From Drouetiella sp036703255 (GTDB taxonomy: Bacteria > Cyanobacteriota > Cyanobacteriia > Elainellales > Elainellaceae): a stretch of 64,000 bases of DNA. Within the stretch, counting starts at the first letter, position 1. The number at the start of each line of letters is the position of its first letter. Positions 25,190-34,983 of this stretch are shown here, piece after piece. A program made the translations under genes and the position numbers. Below the pieces are notes generated by a model. That model was not told where the DNA came from, made no database searches, and was given only the letters and a program-made list of their open reading frames with translations. The stretch lies in NCBI GenBank assembly GCA_036703255.1, contig DATNPL010000071.1:1-64000 (forward strand). Reading direction: 5' to 3'.

Positions 25190-27433
25190 ATGAATCAGAA
25201 TTGGAAACGGCTGTTGATGATTTCCGCAATGGGGCTGTCAATCTTAGGGATTGCCTGCAATGCCCCGCCAACTCAGGCTCAGGCGGCTGATGGCTATACG
25301 CTGCTCAATCGTGGCTGGGTCAATGATGCGATCGCGGCTTTTCGGCAAACGCTGCAAAGCAATCCGCAATCCCGTGAGGCAAGGCTGGGTTTGGCGATCG
25401 CTTATCAACGCGCCGGACAGGACGCCAACGCTTGGCAAGCTTATCAGCAGGTGGTGGCGCAAGACCCGCAAAATCGGCAAGCCTTGACTGCCCTGGGGCA
25501 ACTGGGCAGCTATCGCCCAGAATGGCAGCCAGGAGGCATTGCAGCCCTGACCACGCTACTCACCCTTACCCCAACTGACACAGCGGCTCGGACGCAGCGT
25601 GCTCTGCTCTATGGCTATCAGAGCAATTTTGCAGCAGCGCTCGCCGATTACCAGCTCCTGCTAACGGGCAACCCTACAGCCGATGTGATTTTGGGAGCCG
25701 CTCAGGTCTACGCCTACAGCAATGACTATCTAGAAAGCCTCGCCCTATTCGATCGCTACCTCGCCACGGGCAAAACGATTCCCAATGCGGCCATTCCGGC
25801 CTACGCCCTATCGCTGCAAGAGACAGGCAGCCCCGACCGCGCCATTCAGGTCTTGCAGCCCCGTTTGCAATCCTCACCCGCAGACCTCTATCTGCGCACG
25901 GCACTGGCCTCGGCCTATGCTGCTGACTACCAGATTGAAGCCGCATTGAACCTGCTGGAGCCGCTGATCGATCGCCCTGACGCCATGCTGCCTTTAGCTC
26001 GTGCCCTCAGCACTATCGGGCGTCAGGCTCAAAACGCCGATTTATACAGCAGTGCCATCGGGCTATATCGCCAGGTTTTGCAGCAAACCCCCGATCCGGC
26101 TTCTTCGTTGCTGATTGAAATAGCTGACGTGTTTAGTGATGAGCCATCTACTCAAGCAGAGGCGCTGCCCCTCTATGAAAAAGCTGCCGCCCAGCAGCCG
26201 CAAAACCAGAGTGTTAGCGTCAAGCAATTGGTGCTAAAGCAGCAGCTAGGTCAAATCTCAAAAGCTGAACTCCAGCAGCAGCTCCAGCAGACCTTGAGTA
26301 CATTACCGACCCAGCCCAGCGATCGCCGTTCCCTAACGCTGGCTTTGCTGCGGATTGATCCCCCCCAGCCCGAATTTTTGCCGCTGTTTCAATCTGCGCT
26401 GCAAACGGGCATCAATGTACCGTTCTTTAACTTCCGCATTGCCCAAATTGCGCTACAGCAGGGCGATCGCGCGACTGCGAGACAGGCGCTAGCGGCCTAC
26501 GATACCACACCTGTAGGTAGCAAAGATCCGGCTACAGATTTTCTGTTTGCCGAAATTGAGCGCCAAGAGGGCAACCTAGAGGCCAGCGCCCAGCGGTATC
26601 AAAAAATCATCGATCGCAATTTGGGCGAAACCGTGACGCGAGATGCGCTGCGGGGCTTGGCAGGCATTTATCTGGCCCAGGACAAGCCCACAGATGCCCT
26701 CGGCATTTACGACAGGCTGGTTGCAGCCAACCCCGAAGATTTAGCGGGTCAACTGGGGCAGGCCGGAGTCGCGTATCGGCTGCAAAAAATCTCTCAAGCT
26801 CAGGCAGAAGCCATTTTGGCGCAGGGGCAAGGCGATCGCGCCGCTACCCCGTCAGAACTCTTTTTGCTGGCAGGGGCGCTACCCGCTGACGCGCAGCGAG
26901 AGGCTTTGTATGATCAGCTTTTGGCGATCGATCCCGATAGCATTGGCGTTAATCTGCGCTGGGTGCAGCTTTGGGCAGCTCGTGATCCGGCAAAAGCCCA
27001 GGCGCGCGTTGAGCAGATTCTGGCAACCAACCCCGATCGCATCGGCGCAGCTTTTATTCAGGGCGATCTGGCGCAAAGATTGGGCAACCTGCCGATGGCG
27101 AGCCAAGCCTATGAAGGCATTTTGAGCACCCAGCCTAACAACCCGGCGGCACTGTCGGCCTTGGGGGGCGTGCGCTTTCAGCAAAAACGCTTTGCCGAAG
27201 CTGAACAGCTCTACACCCAGGTTCTGGCTCTGCGCAGCGACGACACCGACACGCAGCGGATTTTGGCAGAACTCAAGCTGGCTCAAGATCGACCGCTGGC
27301 TGCCCTAGAAAGATTTCAGGCTCTGCAAAAATCTAGCCCGACGCTGGAAACCGAATGGGGCGATCGCACTCAGCAAATCCAGGTCGATCTGCTGAGAAGA
27401 CGGGGCTTCCAGCCTTATTGGGAGCGCTATTAA
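25190..27433 (+). CDS. TPR protein, BcsC-like, of the cellulose synthase locus
   Basis: A 747-residue periplasmic tetratricopeptide-repeat protein. The ATG at 25190 is preferred because GGGGAGAG precedes it; a TTG at 25178 would add four residues. The N-terminus is a signal sequence (LLMISAMGLSILGIACNAPP) whose cysteine could be lipidated, although the lipobox is weak. TPR units fill almost the whole protein (WVNDAIAAFRQTLQSNPQSREARLGLA-type repeats near 45-80, and again to the C-terminus). BcsC proteins have such a TPR array followed by a barrel, but no barrel follows here; the preceding gene may supply it. It would scaffold polymer export across the periplasm. Confidence 0.85.
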   Translation: MNQNWKRLLMISAMGLSILGIACNAPPTQAQAADGYTLLNRGWVNDAIAAFRQTLQSNPQSREARLGLAIAYQRAGQDANAWQAYQQVVAQDPQNRQALTALGQLGSYRPEWQPGGIAALTTLLTLTPTDTAARTQRALLYGYQSNFAAALADYQLLLTGNPTADVILGAAQVYAYSNDYLESLALFDRYLATGKTIPNAAIPAYALSLQETGSPDRAIQVLQPRLQSSPADLYLRTALASAYAADYQIEAALNLLEPLIDRPDAMLPLARALSTIGRQAQNADLYSSAIGLYRQVLQQTPDPASSLLIEIADVFSDEPSTQAEALPLYEKAAAQQPQNQSVSVKQLVLKQQLGQISKAELQQQLQQTLSTLPTQPSDRRSLTLALLRIDPPQPEFLPLFQSALQTGINVPFFNFRIAQIALQQGDRATARQALAAYDTTPVGSKDPATDFLFAEIERQEGNLEASAQRYQKIIDRNLGETVTRDALRGLAGIYLAQDKPTDALGIYDRLVAANPEDLAGQLGQAGVAYRLQKISQAQAEAILAQGQGDRAATPSELFLLAGALPADAQREALYDQLLAIDPDSIGVNLRWVQLWAARDPAKAQARVEQILATNPDRIGAAFIQGDLAQRLGNLPMASQAYEGILSTQPNNPAALSALGGVRFQQKRFAEAEQLYTQVLALRSDDTDTQRILAELKLAQDRPLAALERFQALQKSSPTLETEWGDRTQQIQVDLLRRRGFQPYWERY

Positions 27434-27526
27434 GAGCCTTGTTCCTTTGCACATTCTCCTGCCCACGCCCGAATTTATCCTGTCCAACCCTGATTCCCCT
27501 ACTCCCCGCGTGCATTTCCTCACCTT

Positions 27527-29941
27527 ATGAAAAATCCTTTCCAAAATTTGTTCTCGGCTGCATCTCAAAAGCAGAAATCTCGTTCCACACCCAACCGTCC
27601 TCAGGCGAAAAGATGGCAATCTTTTCTAGTCCTGATTTTGTTAAGTTGCAGTATGAGCCTGGGAGGTGTGATGTCTCTTGTGCAGGCGCAGAGCGATCCC
27701 CCAGCAACGATCGAAACGTTTCCCAAAAACTCGTCTGAGGAACTCACTCAACCTAACGAATCTTTTGCATTACCCAATCCGCTACCTGCTGTACCTGTGG
27801 TGGCAGTGCCCGATACCGGGAAGTATGTGCTAGAGCTAAATCGCAGTCCGTTAGTAGGAAATCGGCTGCGGTTAGAAAGCATTTATGATGAGGCACGGCT
27901 GCGATTTACGCGCCCGCGCAATTGGAAGCCCCAAACAGTAAAAATGTCGTTACGCTATCGCCATTCGCCAGCGCTCTACGCCAGCCGCTCTAATTTAACC
28001 GTGCTGATTAACGGTACCAGTATCGGCAGCGTTCCCCTTAACCAACCCGAAGCTAAAATCGGCACGGCCGTGTTTGATGTCTCTCCGGATCTGATCCAAG
28101 ACTATAACGAAGTCACGATCGCAGCACTGCAAAACAACTCCCCCACCTGTACGCAAGATCCCTATGATCCGTCCCTGTGGACTGAGGTCATGCCTGACTC
28201 TAAGCTGGTCTTTGACTTTCAGCCGCAGCCGATCGCAATGGATTTTAACCGCTATCCTTATCCCATTTTTGATACGCTCAGTCTAGAAGCGAATCAGATA
28301 GCCTATTTGCAGCCGCAGACGCTTGATGAAACCTGGCTCACCGCCGCAGCTCGGTTGCAGACAGCCTTGGGGCGAGTTGCCGTCTATCGCGATATGGAGA
28401 CGCAGCTCATCAGCACTGTGGATCAGGTGAAGCTGAATCAACGGCTGATCGTTATCGGTACGCCTGAGGATCAACCTGCGCTTAAGTCCTTAAAGCTGCC
28501 CTTGGCGCTAAAAAATCAACAAATTCTCGATGGTAAACAGCAGCCCTTTCCTCAAGATGTGGGTTTGCTTATGTTGACGACAGCCTCTGAGAACCGGACT
28601 CCTGTGCTGATCGCTACCGGAAACGGAGCGGCTGGCGTTGCCAAAGCGGTACAGTTTTTGGTACAAACCCCCGATCGCCAAATGGGGACAGGCAATGTCA
28701 TTGTCGTCAGTGAGGTGGCCTCCGTGCCATCACCCCCGGCTCGAGAATGGTCGGGATACCTGCCGACACGGAATCGCTTTAAGCTCAGCGATTTGCAAGC
28801 CTATGAGCAAAAGCCCTATACCGATGTCTCTGTGCGCGGCTCCCATGCGCCTGCTCTAGAGGTTGACTTCCGCGCCCTGCCGGACGATCTATTTGTCCCT
28901 GGCAGCACCATGACGCTGAACTACAGCTACGGGGCACAGGTCAATCCACTGACTTCGCTCGTCGAGGTGCTGATCGATGGCGTGCCGCTGGCGGGCAATC
29001 GCCTAGCCTCTCCCGATGGAGCGACCCGTCAGTCTATGAAAATTGAAATTGCTCCCGATCGCATCAAGCCTAGCTCCAAGATGCAGATCAATTTCCGCCT
29101 TGATCCTCGCGAACGGCGCTCATGCAGCCGCGTGACTGACCAGCAGCTATGGGGAACGATTCACGCGGATACCAGTTTTGATCTGAAGCGAGAACATGCT
29201 GCACGGTTGCCAGACTTAAAGCTGATGCAGTCCGCGTTTCCGTTTGCGGCACCCCAAGATCTGTCTAGCACTGCGATCGTTGTGCCCCAAAAGCCCAGCT
29301 CCGAAGAGGTGGTTTTGCTGCTGGAAATGAGTGCACGGCTAGGGCGGCTGAGCCAATCCGATACGGTTCAGCTTGAGGTGTTTCGCGCCGACAATCTGCC
29401 ACCCGAAAAGCGGGCAACCGATCACCTGATTGGCATCGGCACCCAGGCCACGTTTCCCCTGCCGGAAGCCTTTGAAGCAGACGGCTTTGCCCTGAAAAGC
29501 TTGCTGTCTCGCCAGCAAGGACAAAGCGCCTTGCAAACCCTGCCCGACAGCGAAGGAGTGCTCAAGGAGATTGTTTCGCCCTGGAATAACGATCGCGTGC
29601 TGCTGGCGCTCACGGGACAGACCGAGGTGGGGCTGAAGCAAGTGGGTCAGTTGATGAATCAAGACCCGCTGTTTTACCAGCTTGAAGGAGATACGGTTCT
29701 AATTAGCGCCAACCAAACTGAGCCATCTCCCTACAGCACTCAGGACTACAATTTGGAATTTTTGCGGCAGTCGCCCCAGCGAGAAGTGTCTAGCACCAGC
29801 CAGTTTGAGCGGTTGCTGATCATGCTGCGAAACAACTGGTTTGTCTTAGCTCCAGGGCTAATAGCCGCAGCCTTAATGCTGTACGGAGTCGCTCAGCTTT
29901 ATCTGAAAAAATTTACGGGGCAAGAACAGAGAAATGGCTAG
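27527..29941 (+). CDS. bcsB: BcsB-like cellulose synthase periplasmic subunit
   Basis: An 804-residue protein with an N-terminal export/anchor segment (FLVLILLSCSMSLGGVM), a large periplasmic region and one C-terminal transmembrane helix (WFVLAPGLIAAALMLYGVAQLYL). These are the hallmarks of BcsB, which guides nascent glucan from BcsA through the periplasm and needs its C-terminal helix for BcsA activity. Internal similarity of jelly-roll/flavodoxin pairs is suggested by LRLESIYDEARLRFTRPRNW early and DLFVPGSTMTLNYSYG later. Its stop overlaps the bcsA start by 8 nt, so translation is coupled. The family is clear from neighbour and topology. Confidence 0.88.
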   Translation: MKNPFQNLFSAASQKQKSRSTPNRPQAKRWQSFLVLILLSCSMSLGGVMSLVQAQSDPPATIETFPKNSSEELTQPNESFALPNPLPAVPVVAVPDTGKYVLELNRSPLVGNRLRLESIYDEARLRFTRPRNWKPQTVKMSLRYRHSPALYASRSNLTVLINGTSIGSVPLNQPEAKIGTAVFDVSPDLIQDYNEVTIAALQNNSPTCTQDPYDPSLWTEVMPDSKLVFDFQPQPIAMDFNRYPYPIFDTLSLEANQIAYLQPQTLDETWLTAAARLQTALGRVAVYRDMETQLISTVDQVKLNQRLIVIGTPEDQPALKSLKLPLALKNQQILDGKQQPFPQDVGLLMLTTASENRTPVLIATGNGAAGVAKAVQFLVQTPDRQMGTGNVIVVSEVASVPSPPAREWSGYLPTRNRFKLSDLQAYEQKPYTDVSVRGSHAPALEVDFRALPDDLFVPGSTMTLNYSYGAQVNPLTSLVEVLIDGVPLAGNRLASPDGATRQSMKIEIAPDRIKPSSKMQINFRLDPRERRSCSRVTDQQLWGTIHADTSFDLKREHAARLPDLKLMQSAFPFAAPQDLSSTAIVVPQKPSSEEVVLLLEMSARLGRLSQSDTVQLEVFRADNLPPEKRATDHLIGIGTQATFPLPEAFEADGFALKSLLSRQQGQSALQTLPDSEGVLKEIVSPWNNDRVLLALTGQTEVGLKQVGQLMNQDPLFYQLEGDTVLISANQTEPSPYSTQDYNLEFLRQSPQREVSSTSQFERLLIMLRNNWFVLAPGLIAAALMLYGVAQLYLKKFTGQEQRNG

Positions 29942-32597
29942 TACCTCAACGGATACCCGCCGCCGGACACCGCGATCGCCCAACTCACGAATCAACCGTC
30001 AGCTTAGAAAGCGGTTTAACAATCTTCTCACCCGCATTTTGGTCGATCGCTTGCCGCATGTTTTCGATCAAATGCTGAAGTGGCTGACCAAATGGCAGGT
30101 GATTGCCCTACTGGTTTCGCTGGTTCTGTTTTTCTTGCCGCTGATCATGCTGCGGCCTAACATTTGGCAGCAGGGAATCGTTGCCGCGATCGTGATTCTT
30201 TTGGGTCGGCTATTTCTCCATTTAGAAGAACGCCAGCCAGAAAGTAAGGCCAGTGAGTTGCTGCATCTGCTGCTCATGGCGCTCAGCATTATGATGACGC
30301 TGCGCTATTTGTACTATCGCGCCAGCTACACGCTCAACTTTGACGAATGGATGGATGCCACCTTCTCGCTGCTGCTGTTTGCAGCTGAGATGTATGGGGT
30401 GATGACCCTGGTGCTGGCCTATTTTCAAACGCTGAAAATGCGCAACCGCAAGTCTGTTGATCTGGCGGGATTTCCCCTTGAGCAATGGCCGACCGTTGAT
30501 ATCTACATTCCCACCTATAACGAAGAAGTTGAGATTGTCCGCAAGACTTTGCTAGGGGCATTGGCGATCGACTATCCTGAGGACAAAAAGCAGGTTTATA
30601 TCCTGGATGATGGCCGAGCAGAAAAGTACCGCAATCGCCGAGAACAGCTCCGGCAGATGTGTGAAGAGTTGGGCTGCGCTATGCTGACCCGTGACAATAA
30701 TGATCACGCCAAAGCCGGAAATATCAACACCGCCCTGCAAAAAACTGATGGCGACTTGGTGATGATCTTAGATTGTGATCACATTCCCATTCGTGCGTTC
30801 CTTAAGGAAACAGTAGGCTTCTTTTTTAGAGAAAAAGTTTCGCTAGTGCAAACTCCCCACTGGTTCTACAACCCTGATCCGTTTGAGCGAAATTTATTTA
30901 CGCAGGGTCGGGTTCCGGTCGGCAATGAATTGTTCTATAAGGTGCTGCAACGCGGTAATGACGCCTGGAATTCAGCGTTTTTTTGTGGATCGGCAGCCGT
31001 TGTGCGGCGATCGCACCTGCTGGCTATAGGCGGCATTGCCACCGAAACGGTAACGGAAGACTGTCATACCTCTTTAAAACTGCATTCTGAGGGCTATGAA
31101 ACGGTCTACTATGACAAAATTATGGTGGCCGGATTGGCTCCCGAAAAGTTCTCCTCTTATGTAGGGCAACAAGTGCGCTGGGCGCGAGGCATGGCGCAAA
31201 TCTTGCGTCTAGAAAATCCCCTATTTAATCCTAAGCTCAAGCTCAGGCTATCTCAGCGCGTCTGCTATTTTAGCGCCACATCCCACTTTTTCTTTGGGTT
31301 TCCGCGCTTAATGTATGCGATCGCCCCTGCCATGTTTTTGCTGTTTGGGATTAATCCCGTCAAGGGTCTAGGGCTAGAAACCTTGGCCTACGCCCTGCCC
31401 CACATCATCCTGTCGATGCAAACGAACCATATTCCCTACAAGCGGGTTCGTTTTTCCTTCTGGAACGAGATTTATGAATTTGCACTGTCCTTCCAGGCGG
31501 GAATTGTGACCATTCTGGCCTTATTCAATCCCAAGCTGGGTACCTTTAACGTCACCGATAAAGGATTAGTCGTGACCGAGCGCAGTTTTGACTTAGAGTC
31601 AATGCGGTATTTAGTGCTGGTAGGTGCCATTACCGGAGCGTCTCTAATTGCTGTGCCTTTTTGGTTAATTATTAGCCCTACAGAAACCCAGGCGGTGATG
31701 ATCAACGCCCTCTGGTGTTTGTTTAACCTGCTGCTGGTTTCTGCGGCTTGTTTGGCCGCATTCGAACAGCCTCAGTTGCGACGCGCCCACCGTTTACCGC
31801 GCAACTTAAAGGCTATTATTCATAGCGACGAGAATCGTCTGATCGGCGTAACCGTTGATATCAGCGAATCGGGCGCACAAATCTTGCTCGATGATTGGCC
31901 GAATATCCCAGACGAGATTCGAGTAGAGCTGGTGGGCGATTTTGGCGCGCGCGCCTTGCTCAACGCCCGCGTGGTGCGTGCCAACGCGACAGACAAACTC
32001 CAGGCCATCCTTGCCGTTGATTTTATTGACCTCAACCGCACGCAGCTCGATGATTTGGCTATTGTTCTGTTCTCTGATGTGCAGGAGTGGTATGCCCAAT
32101 ACCGGACTGAGACAGATAAGCCTTTCCAGTCGCTGCGGTTCATTGCTACTAGCCTCCGGCGCGCTTTCCGAGAGCTAAGGCCCGCCGATGGCGTTAAGGT
32201 GCGTAAGCAGGTGAGAGCGATGGCACAACTCTTTTGGGAAGAATGGGGAGAGCGATCTTACCCGACCAAAGTGGTTGAGCTGGGCATGCATGATCTGCGC
32301 GTAGAGGTGAGCGATCTGCCCGCTCTTTATCTCGACCCGCTGCGATACAATCGGCCTGTGCTAGCGCTACTGATTGAACCTGGATATGGAGATGCGCTAC
32401 CGCAGAGTCTCTTAGTTCAGGTGGAAAGCCTGGAGGTTTTGGCAACGGGTCTGAGCCAGGACGTGGAATTTCGGCCAGATGGAGTCGAACAATCCGAAAT
32501 AGAGGTGCTGCGTGTTTCGATGGAACTCAGTTTCCCGACTTCCCTCGATCGCCAACAGCGCAGTAAAATTCAGCAAGTTTTGCGATCGTTCAACTAA
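29934..32597 (+). CDS. bcsA: Cellulose synthase catalytic subunit with PilZ domain
   Basis: An 887-residue processive GT2 glycosyltransferase of the inner membrane. Catalytic motifs are complete: Asp pair in YILDDGR (225-226), DCD at 280-282, TED at 374-376 and QQVRW at 412-416. Hydrophobic helices precede the GT domain (about 54-130, 142-164) and follow it. The PilZ domain has R616xxxR620 and DISESG (642-647), so c-di-GMP should activate it. About 170 residues beyond PilZ form an extra C-terminal region not typical of minimal BcsA. Substrate is expected to be UDP-glucose giving beta-1,4-glucan. The adjacent deacetylase leaves room for an acetylated or amino sugar product. Confidence 0.93.
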   Translation: MASTSTDTRRRTPRSPNSRINRQLRKRFNNLLTRILVDRLPHVFDQMLKWLTKWQVIALLVSLVLFFLPLIMLRPNIWQQGIVAAIVILLGRLFLHLEERQPESKASELLHLLLMALSIMMTLRYLYYRASYTLNFDEWMDATFSLLLFAAEMYGVMTLVLAYFQTLKMRNRKSVDLAGFPLEQWPTVDIYIPTYNEEVEIVRKTLLGALAIDYPEDKKQVYILDDGRAEKYRNRREQLRQMCEELGCAMLTRDNNDHAKAGNINTALQKTDGDLVMILDCDHIPIRAFLKETVGFFFREKVSLVQTPHWFYNPDPFERNLFTQGRVPVGNELFYKVLQRGNDAWNSAFFCGSAAVVRRSHLLAIGGIATETVTEDCHTSLKLHSEGYETVYYDKIMVAGLAPEKFSSYVGQQVRWARGMAQILRLENPLFNPKLKLRLSQRVCYFSATSHFFFGFPRLMYAIAPAMFLLFGINPVKGLGLETLAYALPHIILSMQTNHIPYKRVRFSFWNEIYEFALSFQAGIVTILALFNPKLGTFNVTDKGLVVTERSFDLESMRYLVLVGAITGASLIAVPFWLIISPTETQAVMINALWCLFNLLLVSAACLAAFEQPQLRRAHRLPRNLKAIIHSDENRLIGVTVDISESGAQILLDDWPNIPDEIRVELVGDFGARALLNARVVRANATDKLQAILAVDFIDLNRTQLDDLAIVLFSDVQEWYAQYRTETDKPFQSLRFIATSLRRAFRELRPADGVKVRKQVRAMAQLFWEEWGERSYPTKVVELGMHDLRVEVSDLPALYLDPLRYNRPVLALLIEPGYGDALPQSLLVQVESLEVLATGLSQDVEFRPDGVEQSEIEVLRVSMELSFPTSLDRQQRSKIQQVLRSFN

Positions 32598-32758
32598 ATT
32601 AATGCTAATCTTTTGGATGCCTGTAGGGTAAACCCAATATTCTCGGAAAGCAAAAATCGTTTGCACTGAGATGGGGGCTAAATGTAGCCTACATGACCTG
32701 ACAATTGACTTAAAATCCGCTACATAATATCAGCGGTACTCTCGCAGAGCCTATCTTT

Positions 32759-34654
32759 ATGAAACTGCCCCAGTGGGTGCGTCGCTCAGCCTTTCAAAGC
32801 CGACCCTCCGTTCTCCAGCGTTCCCACCTGTTTTATAAGTTTGGTCTAAAGGTTGCAGTCTTTCCCGCGATCGCGCTCTCGCAAACGCTGGGAATTGGCA
32901 CACCTCCAGGAATAGCCCAGCTAGAAACCTCGACTTTGGAAAGCCCTGCTTTAGCAAGTCCGGTGATAGAAAGTCCGGCGGCAGAAAGCCCTGCACCCGC
33001 TAGTCCGGCACCCGAAAGCCCGCCGACCTCAGAAGTTTGCAGCCCCGACACCCAATTTACCTCTGCTCAAGTCACACAGGTGCGATCATCAGATTCGCCC
33101 GTGCTGATGGCTCAAACTTCCAAAATGGGAACCTTGCTCAACGATTTGAGTCCTGTGTTGGCGGCGCATTTTGCCGCACCCTTTCCGCAAATTAGCGGTG
33201 CAGCTCGGCGCGCTAGGGTGCCTGTGATCATGTACCACGACATTTTGCCGGAGAAGGAAGTCTTTTTTGATGTCACGCCCCAAGAATTTACGGCAGCGTT
33301 AAACCTGATTCGAGACAACGGCCTAACGCCGATTAGCCTCGATCAGCTTACCGAACATCTGGCGACCGGGGTGCCGCTGCCTGAAAAGCCGATTTTGTTG
33401 ACCTTCGATGACGGCTATAAAGGCCACTACGAGCATGTTTACCCTTTGCTGAAGCAGTACGGCTATCCAGCGGTGTTTGCCATCTATCCTGACAAGGTGG
33501 GCACAAATATTGGCCGCTCTAGTATGTCCTGGGAACAATTGCAGGAAATGGCGGCTGATCCCCTCGTGACGATCGCCTCCCACAGCTTCACCCATCCCGA
33601 AGACCTGACCGTGCTGCCAGACGATCGCCTGCGTTACGAAATCGTCGAATCTAAGCGCGTGCTGGAAAGCAAGCTGGGCATTACGCTCAAGTATTTTGTC
33701 TATCCTGTGGGCAAAAACGACGAGCGGGTACAGCGCTGGGTGCAGATGACGGGCTACAAAGCCGCCCTGACAATGGACGATACCGTCAACAAGTTTGCGG
33801 GAGAATCAGAAAATCTGCTGGACATCGATCGGATTGGGCAGGCTAACCTGGCGGAAGTGATTCCTGCGGCCTATGGTGGCGCGCCTTTACCTCCCTTTGG
33901 TAGCCAATTTAACTTCAATTCCCCGGTGCAGTTGAGCCGCCTGACGGTCAACGAAGTGCCGCTGATTATGGCGTCTGGCGGTCGGCCAATCACGATTCAC
34001 GCTAAGACTCGCTATCAGGTGCAAGAAATTATCGCCGGAACTCCCGCCGTTGCGGCAGTCGATGGCGGCTTTTTCTCGCTGGAATATCTAGATTCCAACG
34101 TCATGGTAGGGCCAGTGATGAGCCAAAATACGCAGGCGTTTATGCCCAGCAACCCCAAGGAAGTCCGTTTGCTGACCGGGCGACCGCTGGTGTTACTCAG
34201 CCCCGACAAGGTGATGTTTGTACCGTTTGACCCCGAAAAACACAATACCCTAGCTGGAATTCAGGCTGAGCTGCCAGATGCGACGGATGCCTTTGTGGGA
34301 GCGGCCTGGTTGGTGAAAGACGGTCAGCCCCAGCCCGCCGAGGCTTTTGGTAGGTTGTTTGATTTTGATGCCGCCCGCGATCGCGCCTATTGGGGCATCG
34401 ACTATGCAGGCCAGCCTGTGGTGGGCGTATCAGGAGACTATGTAGACTCAGTTTCTCTCGGCAAAGCCCTCAGCAAGGCTGGATTGCGCGATGTGGTCAT
34501 GCTAGATTCTGGAGCCAGCGCCTCGCTGGTCTATGAGGGCAAGTCTATGATGAGCTACGAACCTCGCCCGGTGCCTCATGTGGTGGCGCTCTTGCCGCCT
34601 CAGCCGCCTCTAGCCAACTGTTCGATCGTCTCTAAAAAGCAAGCCGAAAATTAA
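32759..34654 (+). CDS. Secreted polysaccharide deacetylase / phosphodiester glycosidase fusion
   Basis: A 631-residue exported enzyme. A signal-like segment (about 30-52) is followed by a Ser-Pro repeat linker (61-91, SPAPASPAPESP). The NodB-type deacetylase domain spans about 153-350, with metal-binding Asp217-Asp218 in LLTFDDGY and His275/His279 in SHSFTHP. A C-terminal NAGPA-type phosphodiester glycosidase domain (about 395-615) shows VAAVDGGFFSLEY and VMLDSGASASLVYEG. NodB enzymes remove N- or O-acetyl groups from glycans, and NAGPA domains cleave sugar phosphodiesters. It lies 161 nt after bcsA on the same strand, suggesting it edits or trims the exported polymer. The fusion's substrate is unknown. 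Confidence 0.88.
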   Translation: MKLPQWVRRSAFQSRPSVLQRSHLFYKFGLKVAVFPAIALSQTLGIGTPPGIAQLETSTLESPALASPVIESPAAESPAPASPAPESPPTSEVCSPDTQFTSAQVTQVRSSDSPVLMAQTSKMGTLLNDLSPVLAAHFAAPFPQISGAARRARVPVIMYHDILPEKEVFFDVTPQEFTAALNLIRDNGLTPISLDQLTEHLATGVPLPEKPILLTFDDGYKGHYEHVYPLLKQYGYPAVFAIYPDKVGTNIGRSSMSWEQLQEMAADPLVTIASHSFTHPEDLTVLPDDRLRYEIVESKRVLESKLGITLKYFVYPVGKNDERVQRWVQMTGYKAALTMDDTVNKFAGESENLLDIDRIGQANLAEVIPAAYGGAPLPPFGSQFNFNSPVQLSRLTVNEVPLIMASGGRPITIHAKTRYQVQEIIAGTPAVAAVDGGFFSLEYLDSNVMVGPVMSQNTQAFMPSNPKEVRLLTGRPLVLLSPDKVMFVPFDPEKHNTLAGIQAELPDATDAFVGAAWLVKDGQPQPAEAFGRLFDFDAARDRAYWGIDYAGQPVVGVSGDYVDSVSLGKALSKAGLRDVVMLDSGASASLVYEGKSMMSYEPRPVPHVVALLPPQPPLANCSIVSKKQAEN

Positions 34655-34983
34655 GCCTGTTCTATTAAACCGCTGGCAAATTAGAGTTTTGTGGCGCGTG
34701 CCGTAAAATTCTAAAAGCTGGATTTTAAAGGCGCGGAGCACCTTTGAAATGCGGTGCTGAAACTTGCATCCTACATTAGGGCAGGATGGAGCAGGCTGAC
34801 ATGAGACGGCAGTTCTCAGTATGAATTTCAAACCTGGAAGTTCGCGCCGTGCGGGCGCGAACTTCCAGCCAAACTCTCTGGGAAATGAGAATTGCTGGAC
34901 ATGAGATCTGAAGAAAACAAAATGCTAAAATCTCCTCCTGCCAATCTTTCGCTTGACGCCACAGGAATTTTCCTCTAGCTGCC
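34655..34983. other. Intergenic spacer with composite palindromic repeats
   Basis: No gene seen. It contains a reverse copy of the CACAAAACTCTAATTTG tail motif (34677-34694). A decayed copy of the AAAGCTGGATTTYAAAGG hairpin arm found at 62236 starts near 34714, and a 15-bp perfect hairpin with a 5-nt loop lies at 34834-34868. The 14-mer TGAGAATTGCTGGA follows at 34886-34899. The order of modules resembles that at 41030-41165. Confidence 0.7.
34834..34868. repeat. Perfect hairpin (15-bp stem, 5-nt loop)
   Basis: Arms 34834-34848 and 34854-34868 (CTGGAAGTTCGCGCC and its complement) flank the loop GTGCG. No T-tract follows, so it is not a standard terminator. The tail motif TGAGAATTGCTGGA lies 17 nt further on, as it does 17 nt after the hairpin at 41102-41134. 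Confidence 0.8.

Noticed and set aside
32701..32735. Promoter before the deacetylase fusion (TTGACT near 32705)
   Set aside because: The AT-rich candidates for -10 are spaced 12 to 14 nt, too close for a convincing promoter.
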